Below are positions 53,201 to 61,299 of a DNA stretch of 64,000 nucleotides, one piece after another. Below the pieces are notes generated by a model, which did not search any database, had not been told where the DNA came from, and worked only from the letters and a program-made list of their open reading frames with translations. Within the stretch, counting starts at the first letter, position 1; every line of letters starts with the position of its first letter. The position numbers and the translations under genes are program-made. Source of the DNA: an uncultured Sphingomonadaceae bacterium (GTDB taxonomy: Bacteria; Pseudomonadota; Alphaproteobacteria; Sphingomonadales; Sphingomonadaceae); contig CALKJZ010000004.1 of the NCBI GenBank assembly GCA_937995515.1, forward strand, positions 20,852-84,851, in the 5' to 3' direction.

Positions 53201-55705
53201 CCCCCGGCCGTGGCGCCGCGGCCGATGCTGTTTGCAACCGCAGCGGGCGGGTTCGACCCCGAGACGGGCGACTATCTTCTGACCGGCGGGCAGCGCCCGC
53301 CTGCGCCCTGGTCGAACGTGATCGCCAACCCCGGCTTCGGCACGCTCGTCTCCGACCGCGGCCTCGGCTTCACCTGGGCGGTCAACAGCGGCGAGTTCCG
53401 GCTCACGCCGTGGCGCAACGACCCGGTGTTCGACCCGCCGGCCGAATGCCTCTACTTGCGCGACGAGGTGAGCGCGCACCTCTGGGCCATGGTGCCCGAT
53501 CTTTCGGCCCCGGGCGCAGGCGGGGTGCGCCACGCCCCCGGGGCCACCCGCTTCACCCGCACCGACCAGGGGCTCGACCAGGAGCTGGACATCGGCGTGG
53601 CGCCGGATGCGCCGGTCAAGATCGTCCGGCTGAGGCTCAGGAACCGCACCGCCGTTCCGCGCCGGGTCACTGCAACCTATTATGCCGAGTGGCTCCTCGG
53701 CACGACGGCTGGCGCAACCGACCCGTATCTTGCCGCGGCCTATGATGCGGACTCGGGCGCCATCCTCGCCTGCAACAGCCGCAGCGCGGATTTCGCCGGC
53801 ATGACGGCTTTCCTGGCAAGCGACCGGCCGGCGCATGGGCTTTCGGTTTCTCGGACCGCCTTTCTCGGCCCGCTCGGCAATCGTGCACGGCCCGATGCGC
53901 TCACCCGCTGGGGCCTCGGCAGCATTCTCGAGGCCCGCGGCGATTGCTGCGGCGCCTTCCAGGTGCATCTCGACATCGCCCCCGGCGCCACCGCCGAGGC
54001 CTGTTTCCTGCTCGGCGCTGGCGGCAGCGCCGATGAGGCGCGCGCGCTCGTGGCCGACTTCCGCAGCCCGGGCCGCGCTGCCGCCGCGCTCGCCGAGAGC
54101 CGCGCCCGCTGGGATGGGCTGCTCGGCCGGGTGTCGGTCCGCACACCCGATCCGGCCTTCGACCTGATGGTGAACCGCTGGTTCCCCACCCAGGCGCTGG
54201 CCGCACGGCTGTTCGCGCGCGCAGGGCCCGCGCAGGCCAGCGGCGCCTTCGGCTTCCGCGACCAGCTGCAGGATGTGATCGCGCTCCTGTGGCACGACCC
54301 GTTGCTGGCCCGCCGCCACATTCTCGAGGCCGCATCGCACCAGTTCGCCGAGGGCGATGTGCTCCACTGGTGGCATCCGCCGGCGGGGCAGGGGGTCCGC
54401 ACCCGCTGCTCGGACGACCTGCTCTGGCTGCCGCAGGCGGTTGCGGCCTATGTCGAGGCGACCGGCGACGTGGCCGTGCTCGACGAGCCCGTGCCCTTTC
54501 TCGCCGGCGAGCCGCTCGCGCCGGGCGAGCGCGAACGCTATGCGACCTGGGGCGAGGGCGAGACGGCCCCGCTGTTCGACCATGTGGCGCGCGCGCTCGA
54601 GCGCGGGCACCGCATCGGCCGCAACGGCCTGCCGCTCATCGGCACGGGAGACTGGAACGATGGCCTCGACCGCGTGGGGGAGGCGGGCGCCGGCACCAGC
54701 GTCTGGCTGGGGTGGTTCCTCATCAGCACTATCGATGCCTTCACCCGCCTTGCCCGCCGCGCGGGCCGGCCCGAGGCGGCCGCGTGCTGGGCAGCGCCGC
54801 GCAGGGCGCTCATGGAGGCGATCGAGCGCCACGGCTGGGACGGCGGCTGGTATCTGCGCGCCATCGACGATGCGGGCGAGCCGTGGGGCTCTGCGGCCAA
54901 CAGCCAGTGCCGCATCGACCTCATCGCCCAGGCCTGGGCGGTGCTTTCGGGCGCTGCCGACCCGGAGCGGGCCCGCCGCGCGATGGATGCCGCAGCCGCG
55001 GCGCTCGCCGAGCCGGATGGCCGGCTCATCCGCCTGCTTGCGCCGCCATTTTCGCGCGGTGCCCGCGATCCCGGCTATATCGCGGCCTATCCGCCCGGCA
55101 TCCGCGAAAATGGCGGGCAATATTCGCATGCCGCCGTCTGGTACGGCATGGCGCGCGCGCGGCTCGGCGACGGGGATGCCGCCAAGGCCGCATTCGATTG
55201 CGTGAACCCCCTTTCCCACACGCGCGACGACGCCTCGGTCGCGCGCTATCGTGCCGAGCCCTATGTCTGTGCCGCCGACATTGCCGGCGTGCCGCCGCAC
55301 ATCGGGCGCGCGGGCTGGACCTGGTATACGGGTGCCGCCGGTTGGGCCTTCCGGCTGGCGGTGGAGGAGATCCTCGGCCTGCGCCTCGTGGCCGGCGGGC
55401 TTGCGATCGCCCCCGTCCTGCCGCGCGGCTGGGAGGGGGCGCGGGCCACCATCCGGCGTGGTGCGGGGGCGATCGAGGTGATCATCCGCGGTGGCGGCAG
55501 CGGCCCGTGGCGCCTTGTCTGCGAGGGGCGCGAAGTGGAGGGGCCCGTCGCCTTTCCCGAGGCCGGCGTGCGCCGGGTCGAGGTGGTGGGCACGGGCGGG
55601 CCTGCCCGGCGGCAGGGCACTGCCGATGCGCCGGAAGCGGGCACCGGCGGCTGGTCTCCGCCCGGCGCGGCTGGCCGGGACGAGGTGGACGCAGCCGCCC
55701 GCTGA
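47198..55705 (+). CDS. Cyclic beta-glucan synthase (NdvB/ChvB type, GT84-GH94)
   Basis: Giant inner-membrane enzyme of 2835 residues, the length of rhizobial NdvB, which makes cyclic beta-1,2-glucan from UDP-glucose for osmoprotection. N-terminal cytoplasmic part; membrane segments from about residue 317; GT84 with D-A-D near residue 533 and the H-R-W-I-R-G-D-W motif near residue 683; further membrane segments to about 910; then GDNHHETG-like lid region, a glycoamylase-like part (DSGNLACSL), and two GH94 phosphorylase-like modules, with catalytic G-D-W-N-D-G near residue 2484. Start GTG 47198 overlaps the stress protein. The last 35 residues are Gly/Ala-rich. No exporter (NdvA) is nearby. Linkage type is assigned from family. 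Confidence 0.92.
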   Translation: MTTDEGLMQGGAIEAAAAAAAARHGPPVPGRVRRPAWTDHRRGDAFLTAAAAAARSAPADASGTAAWLLDNLYIARRVVAALGPDMPEAFWRRLPLLPAEGAGGQEQPVPRIVAVADAYLAATRCQVSAGLLGAFLRVYQQQVPLMTSELWALPTALRLLLLDRLAAGLAAAFPGLCPPPSVLPPRPGPAPPPGEAVASAITGLAEARTISWLDLFDRLSPIEAALAEDPAGIYPDMTFETRDRYRRAVETVARWAGMAEPEVAAAAVARAAAEPAGAPGRHVGFWLEGEARARFEAGLGARPPAGVRLRRALRRHAWPLYALTLALGTLAALLVPAALLSGGGARWDQWLVGLAASLLPASMVATTVLHRLLTLVVKPRLLPALDFSRGIRPDCATAVVMPVLVRNASEAEDLAARLEAHFLASRDPALAFVLLSDLADAASAETPADAAIEQALAAAVDRLNQRHGTPGQAPFHLLHRRRSWCESEGLWLGRERKRGKLEDFNRLVLSGETGPFALRVGQTARLRRCRFAITLDADTRLPPGVAAGLAGILAHPLNRPVFDQRTGRVVRGYTVLQPRVEPLPADPAATPYARLQTGDSAIDIYATAVSDIYQDLFGEGIFAGKGIYDIAAFSCSLEGRVPPQSILSHDLFEGLHGRAGLVSNLVVYEAYPRSHVEQAARVHRWIRGDWQLLPWLGRMVPDAENRPVPTRFDALGRWKLFDNLRRSLLAPAVVAMAVAGWLVLPGPAFGWTILAFLAPALGGLTDLVAGLAPQRWAGGPGGMLRRAATALARIGLAATFVLDDARVAADAIVRTLWRLRLRRRLLEWRTAAEVRARSHSAPPVRMAMAMMWPGSALAIALAVLVATAQPEAFAPALLLLLPWAVAPLVAGWLARPPREARNPLGEAERQFLRAIARRTWLFFETFVRPETNWLPPDNHHETGLEEEVWRTSPTNIGMMFLASLAALRLGYLSVPALAERTRRALDSLDRIPLHRGHVPNWIDTRTLEPLEPNYVSTVDSGNLACSLVTLAAGLEAARRAPPVGEARFRGLGDTFGILGECLAPGGDTPPQLAAAAAEVAVLGAMVGEVAGEPRRWAGYVEATRKTALPRLKILLADAVAAWEDPAPDQLSDLQLWFDRASAQLGELGADLEAFPDPVRTVRAHAISAGALAAVEARMAAGPGLAAQAEASALAAELCAAEAPVLPPDAQAQAAAASARLARAAEALRELDTELATLARRARAMAAAMDFTLLHDRSTRLFRIGYNLATGELDRNFYDLLASESRLASYFAIASRQVPDSHWAALGRPVARLSRGLALISWSGSMFEYLMPRLLLAPPPQTLLHEAERAAVFAQIAHARRLGLPWGVSEAGYAARDASGHFQYQGFGVPGLGLRRGLENDRVVAPYATLLALAVTPSEAVRNLRRLAGLGLLRRYGFIEAADFTPQRLPAGRAFLPVSEYMAHHQGMGLAALVNALEDDWLVELFRSDPEMAIVDLLLAERIPWDARPEPAAPEEAAPVRETAQAVADASWTPVAAGALPAMHVVGNGRVGQQLVDRGGGSLLFEGQLVARSPGLGTGTEALAPLFLRDGETGLVFRLGQTGEGGEEPSFSALFAPHGGSFRARMAGLSVGLTLAVAADDDLECLILGITNETGRSRVLDLLFVREMILNHPQAHARHPGFSRLFVESRFRPQDRSLVFRRRPLRREDAHPVALVRLLSDDPGFQPMGHETDRARLFPAPADPLRPRFGDGPLSGTTGFTLDPVAGLAARMVLAPDARVEVAQLTAMARSEKAAAAILDRYQTVAAVRWAAHAAASATAARLATRGVLPADPPAWQALLSRLLATRPLAARAEMPAAAGTRQSDLWPAGISGDDPLLAVISEDGHESPVLAALLRGHRMARELGVRVDIVILFGGDPGYSEPVRDRLLRQLREAGAIDRLGHRGGVHLVPLASEPLRRAVLAAAVEVLDARETSLERALEPLPAWPDLPHFHPSGVVPDAAPPAVAPRPMLFATAAGGFDPETGDYLLTGGQRPPAPWSNVIANPGFGTLVSDRGLGFTWAVNSGEFRLTPWRNDPVFDPPAECLYLRDEVSAHLWAMVPDLSAPGAGGVRHAPGATRFTRTDQGLDQELDIGVAPDAPVKIVRLRLRNRTAVPRRVTATYYAEWLLGTTAGATDPYLAAAYDADSGAILACNSRSADFAGMTAFLASDRPAHGLSVSRTAFLGPLGNRARPDALTRWGLGSILEARGDCCGAFQVHLDIAPGATAEACFLLGAGGSADEARALVADFRSPGRAAAALAESRARWDGLLGRVSVRTPDPAFDLMVNRWFPTQALAARLFARAGPAQASGAFGFRDQLQDVIALLWHDPLLARRHILEAASHQFAEGDVLHWWHPPAGQGVRTRCSDDLLWLPQAVAAYVEATGDVAVLDEPVPFLAGEPLAPGERERYATWGEGETAPLFDHVARALERGHRIGRNGLPLIGTGDWNDGLDRVGEAGAGTSVWLGWFLISTIDAFTRLARRAGRPEAAACWAAPRRALMEAIERHGWDGGWYLRAIDDAGEPWGSAANSQCRIDLIAQAWAVLSGAADPERARRAMDAAAAALAEPDGRLIRLLAPPFSRGARDPGYIAAYPPGIRENGGQYSHAAVWYGMARARLGDGDAAKAAFDCVNPLSHTRDDASVARYRAEPYVCAADIAGVPPHIGRAGWTWYTGAAGWAFRLAVEEILGLRLVAGGLAIAPVLPRGWEGARATIRRGAGAIEVIIRGGGSGPWRLVCEGREVEGPVAFPEAGVRRVEVVGTGGPARRQGTADAPEAGTGGWSPPGAAGRDEVDAAAR

Positions 55706-55761
55706 GCGCGGCGCTTCCGCTGCCCTCCGGACGTGCGGCAGGAGAGCATTCCCCGAGGCTC

Positions 55762-57033
55762 TCAGGGCCGACCAGCCTCTTGAGCGCCGCCTTCTGCGCC
55801 CTCTGCCATGGGCATGGGGTCTTCGCGCAGCCAGAGCGTGTGGCTGTCGATCCGCAGGCGGGTGATGGCCCGCCAGGCGGCCACGCGCGCCATCGCCTCG
55901 GCAAGCCCTGCCTCCTGCGCGAGCCTCTCCGCATAGAGCCGCTCGGCGAGATCGCTTCCGCCCAGGGCGTGCCCGCGCTCGGCGCGCCGGGCTGCGCGTG
56001 CGACTGCCTCGGTGGCCTTGGCAGCTGCCGCCCATGCGGCATGGGCTGCTGCAGCTGCAGCAAGGCCCTGCCCGGCGCGGGCTGCAACCTCGCCCTCGAC
56101 CGCGAGGGCCTCGGCGCGGGTGGCGAGCGCCTGCGCCTCGGCTTCCTCCGCAAGTGCCTTCCGGTGCACGCCGCCGATGGGGATCTGCAGCAGCAGGCCA
56201 ACCCCGCGTTCGGCGCCGCCGAACTCGGAAAAGCCGCGCACGCCCACCGACGGGTCGGCGAACCGGTCCCTTCGCGTCCGCTCGGCGTGGAGCGCGGCCC
56301 GCTCCGCCCGTGCGAGGGCAGCGGCGAGCTCGTGGCTTCGTGCGCGCGCCAGCTCGGCAAGCGCGGCCAGCCCTTCGGCCGGAAGCTCCGGCGGCGGGAC
56401 TTCCGGTGCCGCGCGGGGAAGCGGCAGCGTCGGGAAGCGGGCAGAGAGCGCGGCACGCGCGCCCGCCTCGCGGCCCGCGGCTGCGCGCGCAGCCGACCGC
56501 GCCGAGGCCAGCGCGCCTTCGGCCTGCTCGGCCTCGATGGCGGCGGCATCCCCGAGTGCCAGCCGCCTCGCCACGGCAGCCGATGCTGCCTCGAGGGTTG
56601 CGACCGACCTTTCCAGCACCTGCCGTTCGGCGGCTGCGCCGACCCAGTCCCACCAGAGGTCGGCAAGGAGGGTTGCGGCCTGGTGGCGGGCGTCTTCGGC
56701 CATGTTGGCAGCAGCGCGAACGGCTGCGGCCCCCGCCTTCCGGTCGAGCGCAGCCTTGCCCGGCAGGCGGATGGCGCGGCTGAGGCTCGCCTCATATTCG
56801 GCAAAGGTCTCGCCCCGGTCCACCCGCCGCGTGGCAAAGGAGGCGCTGGCGACAAGCTCGTGCGGCCCGGCGGCAAGCGCGCGCGCCTCCGCCCGGGCGG
56901 CGGCAAGCCGCGCGCGCGCTGCGGCAACCGAGGGATCCGCCTCGAGCGCCTGCTCCGCGGCGGCCTCGTCTGGAAGCGCAGGGCCGGCCGCAGCGGGTGC
57001 GGCAAGCAGGAGCGCGAGGAGAAGGCGCCTCAC
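55762..57033 (-). CDS. TolC-family outer-membrane channel (CzcC/CusC-like)
   Basis: Outer-membrane channel of a three-part efflux pump. 423 residues, from GTG 57033 overlapping the pump stop (GTGA). Signal peptide ends in A-A-A-G. The body has long Ala-rich amphipathic helices in two repeats, as TolC proteins do, with E-A-S-L-S-R-A-I-R-L-P-G and L-L-L-Q-I-P-I-G-G as family landmarks. Pairs with the RND pump and adaptor upstream. Convergent with the glucan synthase; a GAGAGC/GCTCTC inverted repeat (55742-55763) lies at the junction. Confidence 0.9.
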   Translation of the reverse strand: MRRLLLALLLAAPAAAGPALPDEAAAEQALEADPSVAAARARLAAARAEARALAAGPHELVASASFATRRVDRGETFAEYEASLSRAIRLPGKAALDRKAGAAAVRAAANMAEDARHQAATLLADLWWDWVGAAAERQVLERSVATLEAASAAVARRLALGDAAAIEAEQAEGALASARSAARAAAGREAGARAALSARFPTLPLPRAAPEVPPPELPAEGLAALAELARARSHELAAALARAERAALHAERTRRDRFADPSVGVRGFSEFGGAERGVGLLLQIPIGGVHRKALAEEAEAQALATRAEALAVEGEVAARAGQGLAAAAAAHAAWAAAAKATEAVARAARRAERGHALGGSDLAERLYAERLAQEAGLAEAMARVAAWRAITRLRIDSHTLWLREDPMPMAEGAEGGAQEAGRP

Positions 57034-60000
57034 GCGGCGGCCTGCGTGACGGGGTCGCGTTCCGCCGGCCCCTCGCCGAACCGGGCGTAGAGGAGCGGAA
57101 GCAGCACGAGGGTGAGGAGCGTGGAGGTGAGGAGCCCCCCGACCACGACGATCGCAAGCGGCCGCTGGATTTCCGAGCCCGGCCCGGTTGCAAAGAGAAG
57201 CGGCACCAGCCCGAAGGCCGCAATGCTGGCCGTCATCAGAACAGGCCTCAGCCGCCGCCGGGCGCCGGCGGCCACCGCCGCCTCGAGCGCCATGCCGGCC
57301 TCGCGCAGCTGGCGGATGTGGCTGACGAGCACAAGCCCGTTCAGGACCGCAATGCCAAGGAGCGCGATGAAGCCGACCGAGGCCGGGACGGAGAGATATT
57401 CGCCCGAGGCCCAGAGCGCGAGGATGCCGCCGACCATCGCGAAGGGGATCATGAGGAGGATGAGCACCGCGGGCCGTAGGGCGCCGAAGGTGGCATAGAG
57501 CAGGGCAAAGATGAGCCCGAGCGCGACCGGAAGCACCAGCGAGAGCCGCGTTGCCGCGCGCTGCTGGTTTTCGAACTGGCCGCCCCAGGCGATCCGATAG
57601 CCCTCGGGCAGCGGCACCTCGGCGGCAATCCGGGCCTGGGCCTCCCTGACATAGCCGACAATGTCGCGCCCGGAGACGAACGCCTGCACGAGCGCGAAGC
57701 GCGAGCCCTGTTCATGCTCGAGCCTGACCGGGCCCTCGAAGCGCTCCACGCGGGCAAGGTCGCTCGCCCTCGCCATCGTCCCGGCCGGACTGACCAGCAG
57801 CTGGTCCTGGAACAGGGCCGGATCGCCGGCCACGGCCTCGGGCCCACGGATCACCACCGGGATGCGGCGCAGGCCGTCGGCGACGGTGCCGGCGGGAAGC
57901 CCATCCACCTGTGCGCGCAGGCTCAGCTGCAGCTCTTCCACGGGAAAGCCGGCGCGGCCTGCGGCCAGCCGGTCGATCTCGAGCGTCAGATAGTCGATCC
58001 GGTCGTTGGCGACCGTCAGCACTTCGGTTGCCCCCGGAATGGCCCTCAGCCGCCGTTCGACCTCGCCCGCAAGGCGTCCGAGCTCGTCGAGATCGGGGCC
58101 GAAGATCTTGACCGCCAGATCCCCGCGGCTGCCGGTGAGCATCTCGGCTACGCGCATCTCGATCGGCTGGGTGAACCCCGGCTCGATCCCTGGATGGGCC
58201 TCGAGCGCGCGGCGGATCTGGTCGACAAGCCAGGCCTTGTTGCCGCGCCATGCCTCGCGCGGCTTCAGCACGAGGAAGGCGTCGGTCTCGTTGAGGCCCA
58301 TGGGATCGAGACCGATTTCGTCCGAGCCCACGCGCGCGATGATGGCCTCGACTTCGGGCACCGCGCCGAGGATCGTGCGCTCGACTGCAAGATCGCCCTC
58401 GACACTGTGGGCAAGACCGATCGAGGGATGCTTGGCAAGCTGCACGAGCACCGTGCCCTCATCGAGGGTCGGCAGGAAGATCTTTCCGACCTGCGTGTAG
58501 GCGAAGCCGGCCACGCCGAGCGACACGGCCGCCAGCGCCATCACCAGCCGCTGCCGCGCGAAGGCGCCATCGAGCAGCCGGGCATAGGCCGGGGTGAGCC
58601 GCTGCATCACCCAGGGCTCGTGGGCCCCGGTGTCGGCCCGGATCCCGAAGGACACGAGCACCGGGATGAGGGTGAAGGCCAGCAGCAGCGAGGAGCCGAG
58701 CGCCATCACGATCGTGAGCGCAACCGGTGCGAACAGCTTGCCCTCCAGCCCCTGCAGGGACAGGAGCGGCAGGAATACGAGCATGATGATGAGGATGCCC
58801 GAGGTGACGGGGCGGATCACCTCGCTTGTCGCAACGAGGATCCGGTTGCGGTGCCCGGTGCCGTGGTGCCGCGGGTCGGAAAGCCGCTCGACGACATTTT
58901 CCACCACCACCACGGCGCCATCGACAAGGAGGCCGATGGCAATCGCAAGGCCGCCGAGGCTCATCAGATTGGCCGACAGCCCGAAGCCGCGCATGAGCGT
59001 GAAGGTGATGAGCGCGGCCATGGGGAGGGCGGCCGTCACGACGAGGGCCGCACGCCAGTTGCCGAGGTAGAGCAGCAGCAGCAGGATCACGAGAACCGAG
59101 GCCTCGATGAGCGCCTTTTCCACCGTGCCCACGGCTCGGCCGATGAGATCGGACCGGTCGTAGAACACGGCCACCGACACGCCCGGAGGCAGGGTCGGCT
59201 CCAGCTCGGCAAGGCGGGCCTTGACGCCTGCGATGATCTCGGCCGCATTGGCGCCGCGCAGGCCGATCACCAGCCCCTGGACCGCCTCGCCGCCCGGCAT
59301 GCCCGCATTGGTCCGTGTCACGGCGCCGTAGCGGGTGAGGGTGCCGGTGCGGACCGAGGCGACATCTCCGACGCGCACCACCATCCCGCGATCCGTCCGC
59401 AAGGGGATGGCCGCCAGGTCGTCAAGGGTCGAGACGGCGCCGACCGCGCGCACGATGAGCGCGAACTCGCCACTTGCAAGCCGGCCGGCGCCGTCGTTGC
59501 GGTTGCCGGCCCGAACGGCGCCGGCGAGGTCGGAAAGGCTGATGCCGGCGGCTGCAAGCGCGGCGAGGTCGGGGACCACCTCGAAGGTCTCGACAAAGCC
59601 GCCGAGCACGTTCACGTCGGCCACCCCCGGCACCGTGCGCAGCGCAGGGCGGATGGTCCAGTCGAGCAGCCGCCGCTTTTCGGCAAGGCTGATGGGGCCT
59701 TCGATCGTGAACATGAACATGTCCGACAGCGGGGTCGAGATCGGCGCGAGCCCGCCCTCGACCTCGGGCGGCAGATCGCCGAGGGCGGCGGCAAACCGCT
59801 CGGCCACCTGGCTGCGCGCCCAGTAGATGTCGGTTGAATCGCGAAAGTCGATGGTGATGTCGGCGATCGCATATTTGGCAACCGACCGCAGCATGGTCTG
59901 CCCGGGAATGCCGAGCAGCTGCTGCTCGATCGGGGTGATCACCCGCGCCTCGACTTCCTGCGGTGTCATGCCAGGCGCCTTCAGGATCAGCTTCACCTGG

Positions 60001-60134
60001 GTTGGCGCGATGTCGGGGAAGGCATCGATCGGAAGCGTGAGGAACGACCATGTGCCTGCTGCTGCTGCCAGAAGCGCAAGCCCGAGCACGGCCAGCCGGT
60101 TGCCGAGCGACCATTCGACGAGGCGGCGCAGCAT
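57030..60134 (-). CDS. Heavy-metal-efflux-type RND transporter (CzcA/CusA family)
   Basis: Inner-membrane proton-driven pump, 1034 residues with twelve membrane helices and two large periplasmic loops. Near residue 400 the fourth helix reads A-I-G-L-L-V-D-G-A-V-V-V-V-E-N: the acidic relay residues D and E of the HME group are present but the D-F-G of classical CzcA is replaced by A-I-G. Periplasmic entry is typical (D-A-F-P-D-I-A-P-T-Q-V). The substrate (metal cation) cannot be set from sequence. Starts 1 bp after the adaptor stop; operon order is adaptor, pump, channel. Confidence 0.94.
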   Translation of the reverse strand: MLRRLVEWSLGNRLAVLGLALLAAAAGTWSFLTLPIDAFPDIAPTQVKLILKAPGMTPQEVEARVITPIEQQLLGIPGQTMLRSVAKYAIADITIDFRDSTDIYWARSQVAERFAAALGDLPPEVEGGLAPISTPLSDMFMFTIEGPISLAEKRRLLDWTIRPALRTVPGVADVNVLGGFVETFEVVPDLAALAAAGISLSDLAGAVRAGNRNDGAGRLASGEFALIVRAVGAVSTLDDLAAIPLRTDRGMVVRVGDVASVRTGTLTRYGAVTRTNAGMPGGEAVQGLVIGLRGANAAEIIAGVKARLAELEPTLPPGVSVAVFYDRSDLIGRAVGTVEKALIEASVLVILLLLLYLGNWRAALVVTAALPMAALITFTLMRGFGLSANLMSLGGLAIAIGLLVDGAVVVVENVVERLSDPRHHGTGHRNRILVATSEVIRPVTSGILIIMLVFLPLLSLQGLEGKLFAPVALTIVMALGSSLLLAFTLIPVLVSFGIRADTGAHEPWVMQRLTPAYARLLDGAFARQRLVMALAAVSLGVAGFAYTQVGKIFLPTLDEGTVLVQLAKHPSIGLAHSVEGDLAVERTILGAVPEVEAIIARVGSDEIGLDPMGLNETDAFLVLKPREAWRGNKAWLVDQIRRALEAHPGIEPGFTQPIEMRVAEMLTGSRGDLAVKIFGPDLDELGRLAGEVERRLRAIPGATEVLTVANDRIDYLTLEIDRLAAGRAGFPVEELQLSLRAQVDGLPAGTVADGLRRIPVVIRGPEAVAGDPALFQDQLLVSPAGTMARASDLARVERFEGPVRLEHEQGSRFALVQAFVSGRDIVGYVREAQARIAAEVPLPEGYRIAWGGQFENQQRAATRLSLVLPVALGLIFALLYATFGALRPAVLILLMIPFAMVGGILALWASGEYLSVPASVGFIALLGIAVLNGLVLVSHIRQLREAGMALEAAVAAGARRRLRPVLMTASIAAFGLVPLLFATGPGSEIQRPLAIVVVGGLLTSTLLTLVLLPLLYARFGEGPAERDPVTQAAA

Positions 60135-60135
60135 C

Positions 60136-61188
60136 TCAGCCTGCGGCCCCGGCCACCAGTTCGGGGATATTCGAGATGGCCACCGGCGTGCCCGCGGCAA
60201 GCCCGCGGAGAATGAGGGTCTGCCCGGCGACGCTGCCGCCGGTCTCGACGGGGACCGGCCGGAAGCCATCGCCGCTGCGGACGAAGACGATCTCCTGCCC
60301 CTCGCGGCGCGCAACCGCAGCCGATGGCACGGTCACCGCCCCGTCGCCCGCGCGGCCGAGGATGGTCACCGAAAGCGAACGGCCTGCCACCAGCCCCGGG
60401 ACTGCGCCGATGCGGGCGATCGCCTTGACCGACCGGGTCGCAGGATCGAGCCCCGGCGCGACCGAGAGGATGGTGCCGCGCGCGCCGTCGGGCAGCACGA
60501 CGGCCATTCCGGGCCTGACGGTGCCGGCAAGCCGCGCGGGCAGCTGGAGTTCGAGGGCGTAAGCGTCGGCGGCGTCGATCACGAACGGTGCCGTCATGCC
60601 GTCGAGCGGTGCGCCAGTCTCGACCGCAACGCGCGACACCCGGCCGGTGATCGGCGCGACGAGGCGCACCATTCCATCGGCAGATGCGCCGCCGCGCGCG
60701 AGGATCCGGTCGGCCTCGGCGCGGTCCACCTCGGCCTTGCGGAGCTGGGCCTGCGCCTCGTCGGCGCGCGCGCCCGCCACCACCCCCTCGCGGGCCAGCT
60801 GGCCGATGCGCGCGGCATTGGCCCGCGCGAGTGCCAGCTCCGCGTCTGCCCGGGCGCGGTCCGCCGCAAGCGCCAGCGCCTCGCGGCTGACGATGGTTGC
60901 CAGGAGCTCTCCTGCCCGCACCTCCTGCCCCTCGATCACATGCACCTTTCGCACCGCGCCGGAAAAGGGGGCGGTAACCGCAACCCGCGCTGCCGGCGGC
61001 AGGGTGACGGTTGCCGGCACGGTTCCAAGCGGCATCTCGCCGGCCGCTTCCGCCACGGCCGTCTTGGGCACGGAAGACAGAGCGGGTGCAGGCGCGGGCG
61101 GGTCGGGCGCGACCTGCGGCTCCCCGCCGCAGCCGGCAAGGACAAGCGGCAGCCATGCCGCACCGAGGATGAGGCGGGAGTGGACCAT
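60136..61188 (-). CDS. Periplasmic adaptor (membrane fusion protein) of the RND efflux pump
   Basis: Connects the inner-membrane pump to the TolC-like channel. 350 residues, with a lipobox L-A-G-C near residue 19-22, so it is a predicted lipoprotein. Biotinyl-lipoyl half-motifs: A-P-F-S-G-A-V-R-K-V-H-V-I-E-G-Q-E-V and, after a short hairpin, A-P-I-T-G-R-V-S-R-V-A-V-E-T-G. First gene of the efflux operon, divergent from the two-component pair with 111 bp between. ATG 61188 is preferred over a TTG at 61197. Confidence 0.92.
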   Translation of the reverse strand: MVHSRLILGAAWLPLVLAGCGGEPQVAPDPPAPAPALSSVPKTAVAEAAGEMPLGTVPATVTLPPAARVAVTAPFSGAVRKVHVIEGQEVRAGELLATIVSREALALAADRARADAELALARANAARIGQLAREGVVAGARADEAQAQLRKAEVDRAEADRILARGGASADGMVRLVAPITGRVSRVAVETGAPLDGMTAPFVIDAADAYALELQLPARLAGTVRPGMAVVLPDGARGTILSVAPGLDPATRSVKAIARIGAVPGLVAGRSLSVTILGRAGDGAVTVPSAAVARREGQEIVFVRSGDGFRPVPVETGGSVAGQTLILRGLAAGTPVAISNIPELVAGAAG

Positions 61189-61220
61189 GGCGCGCAAATG
61201 CGCGACGAAGCTTGCACGAA

Positions 61221-61255
61221 CCTGTCAGCCTGTCGGCCTGTCAGTCTCCCGACAG
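61221..61255. promoter_or_regulatory. Putative response-regulator operator between efflux and two-component genes
   Basis: Three tandem 8-bp units CCTGTCAG, CCTGTCGG, CCTGTCAG (61221-61244), and the second unit core CTGTCGG (61230-61236) recurs inverted as CCGACAG (61249-61255). The spot lies in the 111-bp gap between divergent operons and would suit OmpR-family dimer binding to control both sides. Assignment is by position and symmetry only. Confidence 0.5.
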
Positions 61256-61299
61256 CAATCGCCGGCATTATGGCGGAAAAGGAGGAACGGGGCCAAGCG

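Noticed and set aside
50846..56653. Open frame of 1935 codons on the minus strand
   Set aside because: It runs through the whole second half of the glucan synthase and part of the TolC gene with low-complexity residues only; no motif seen.
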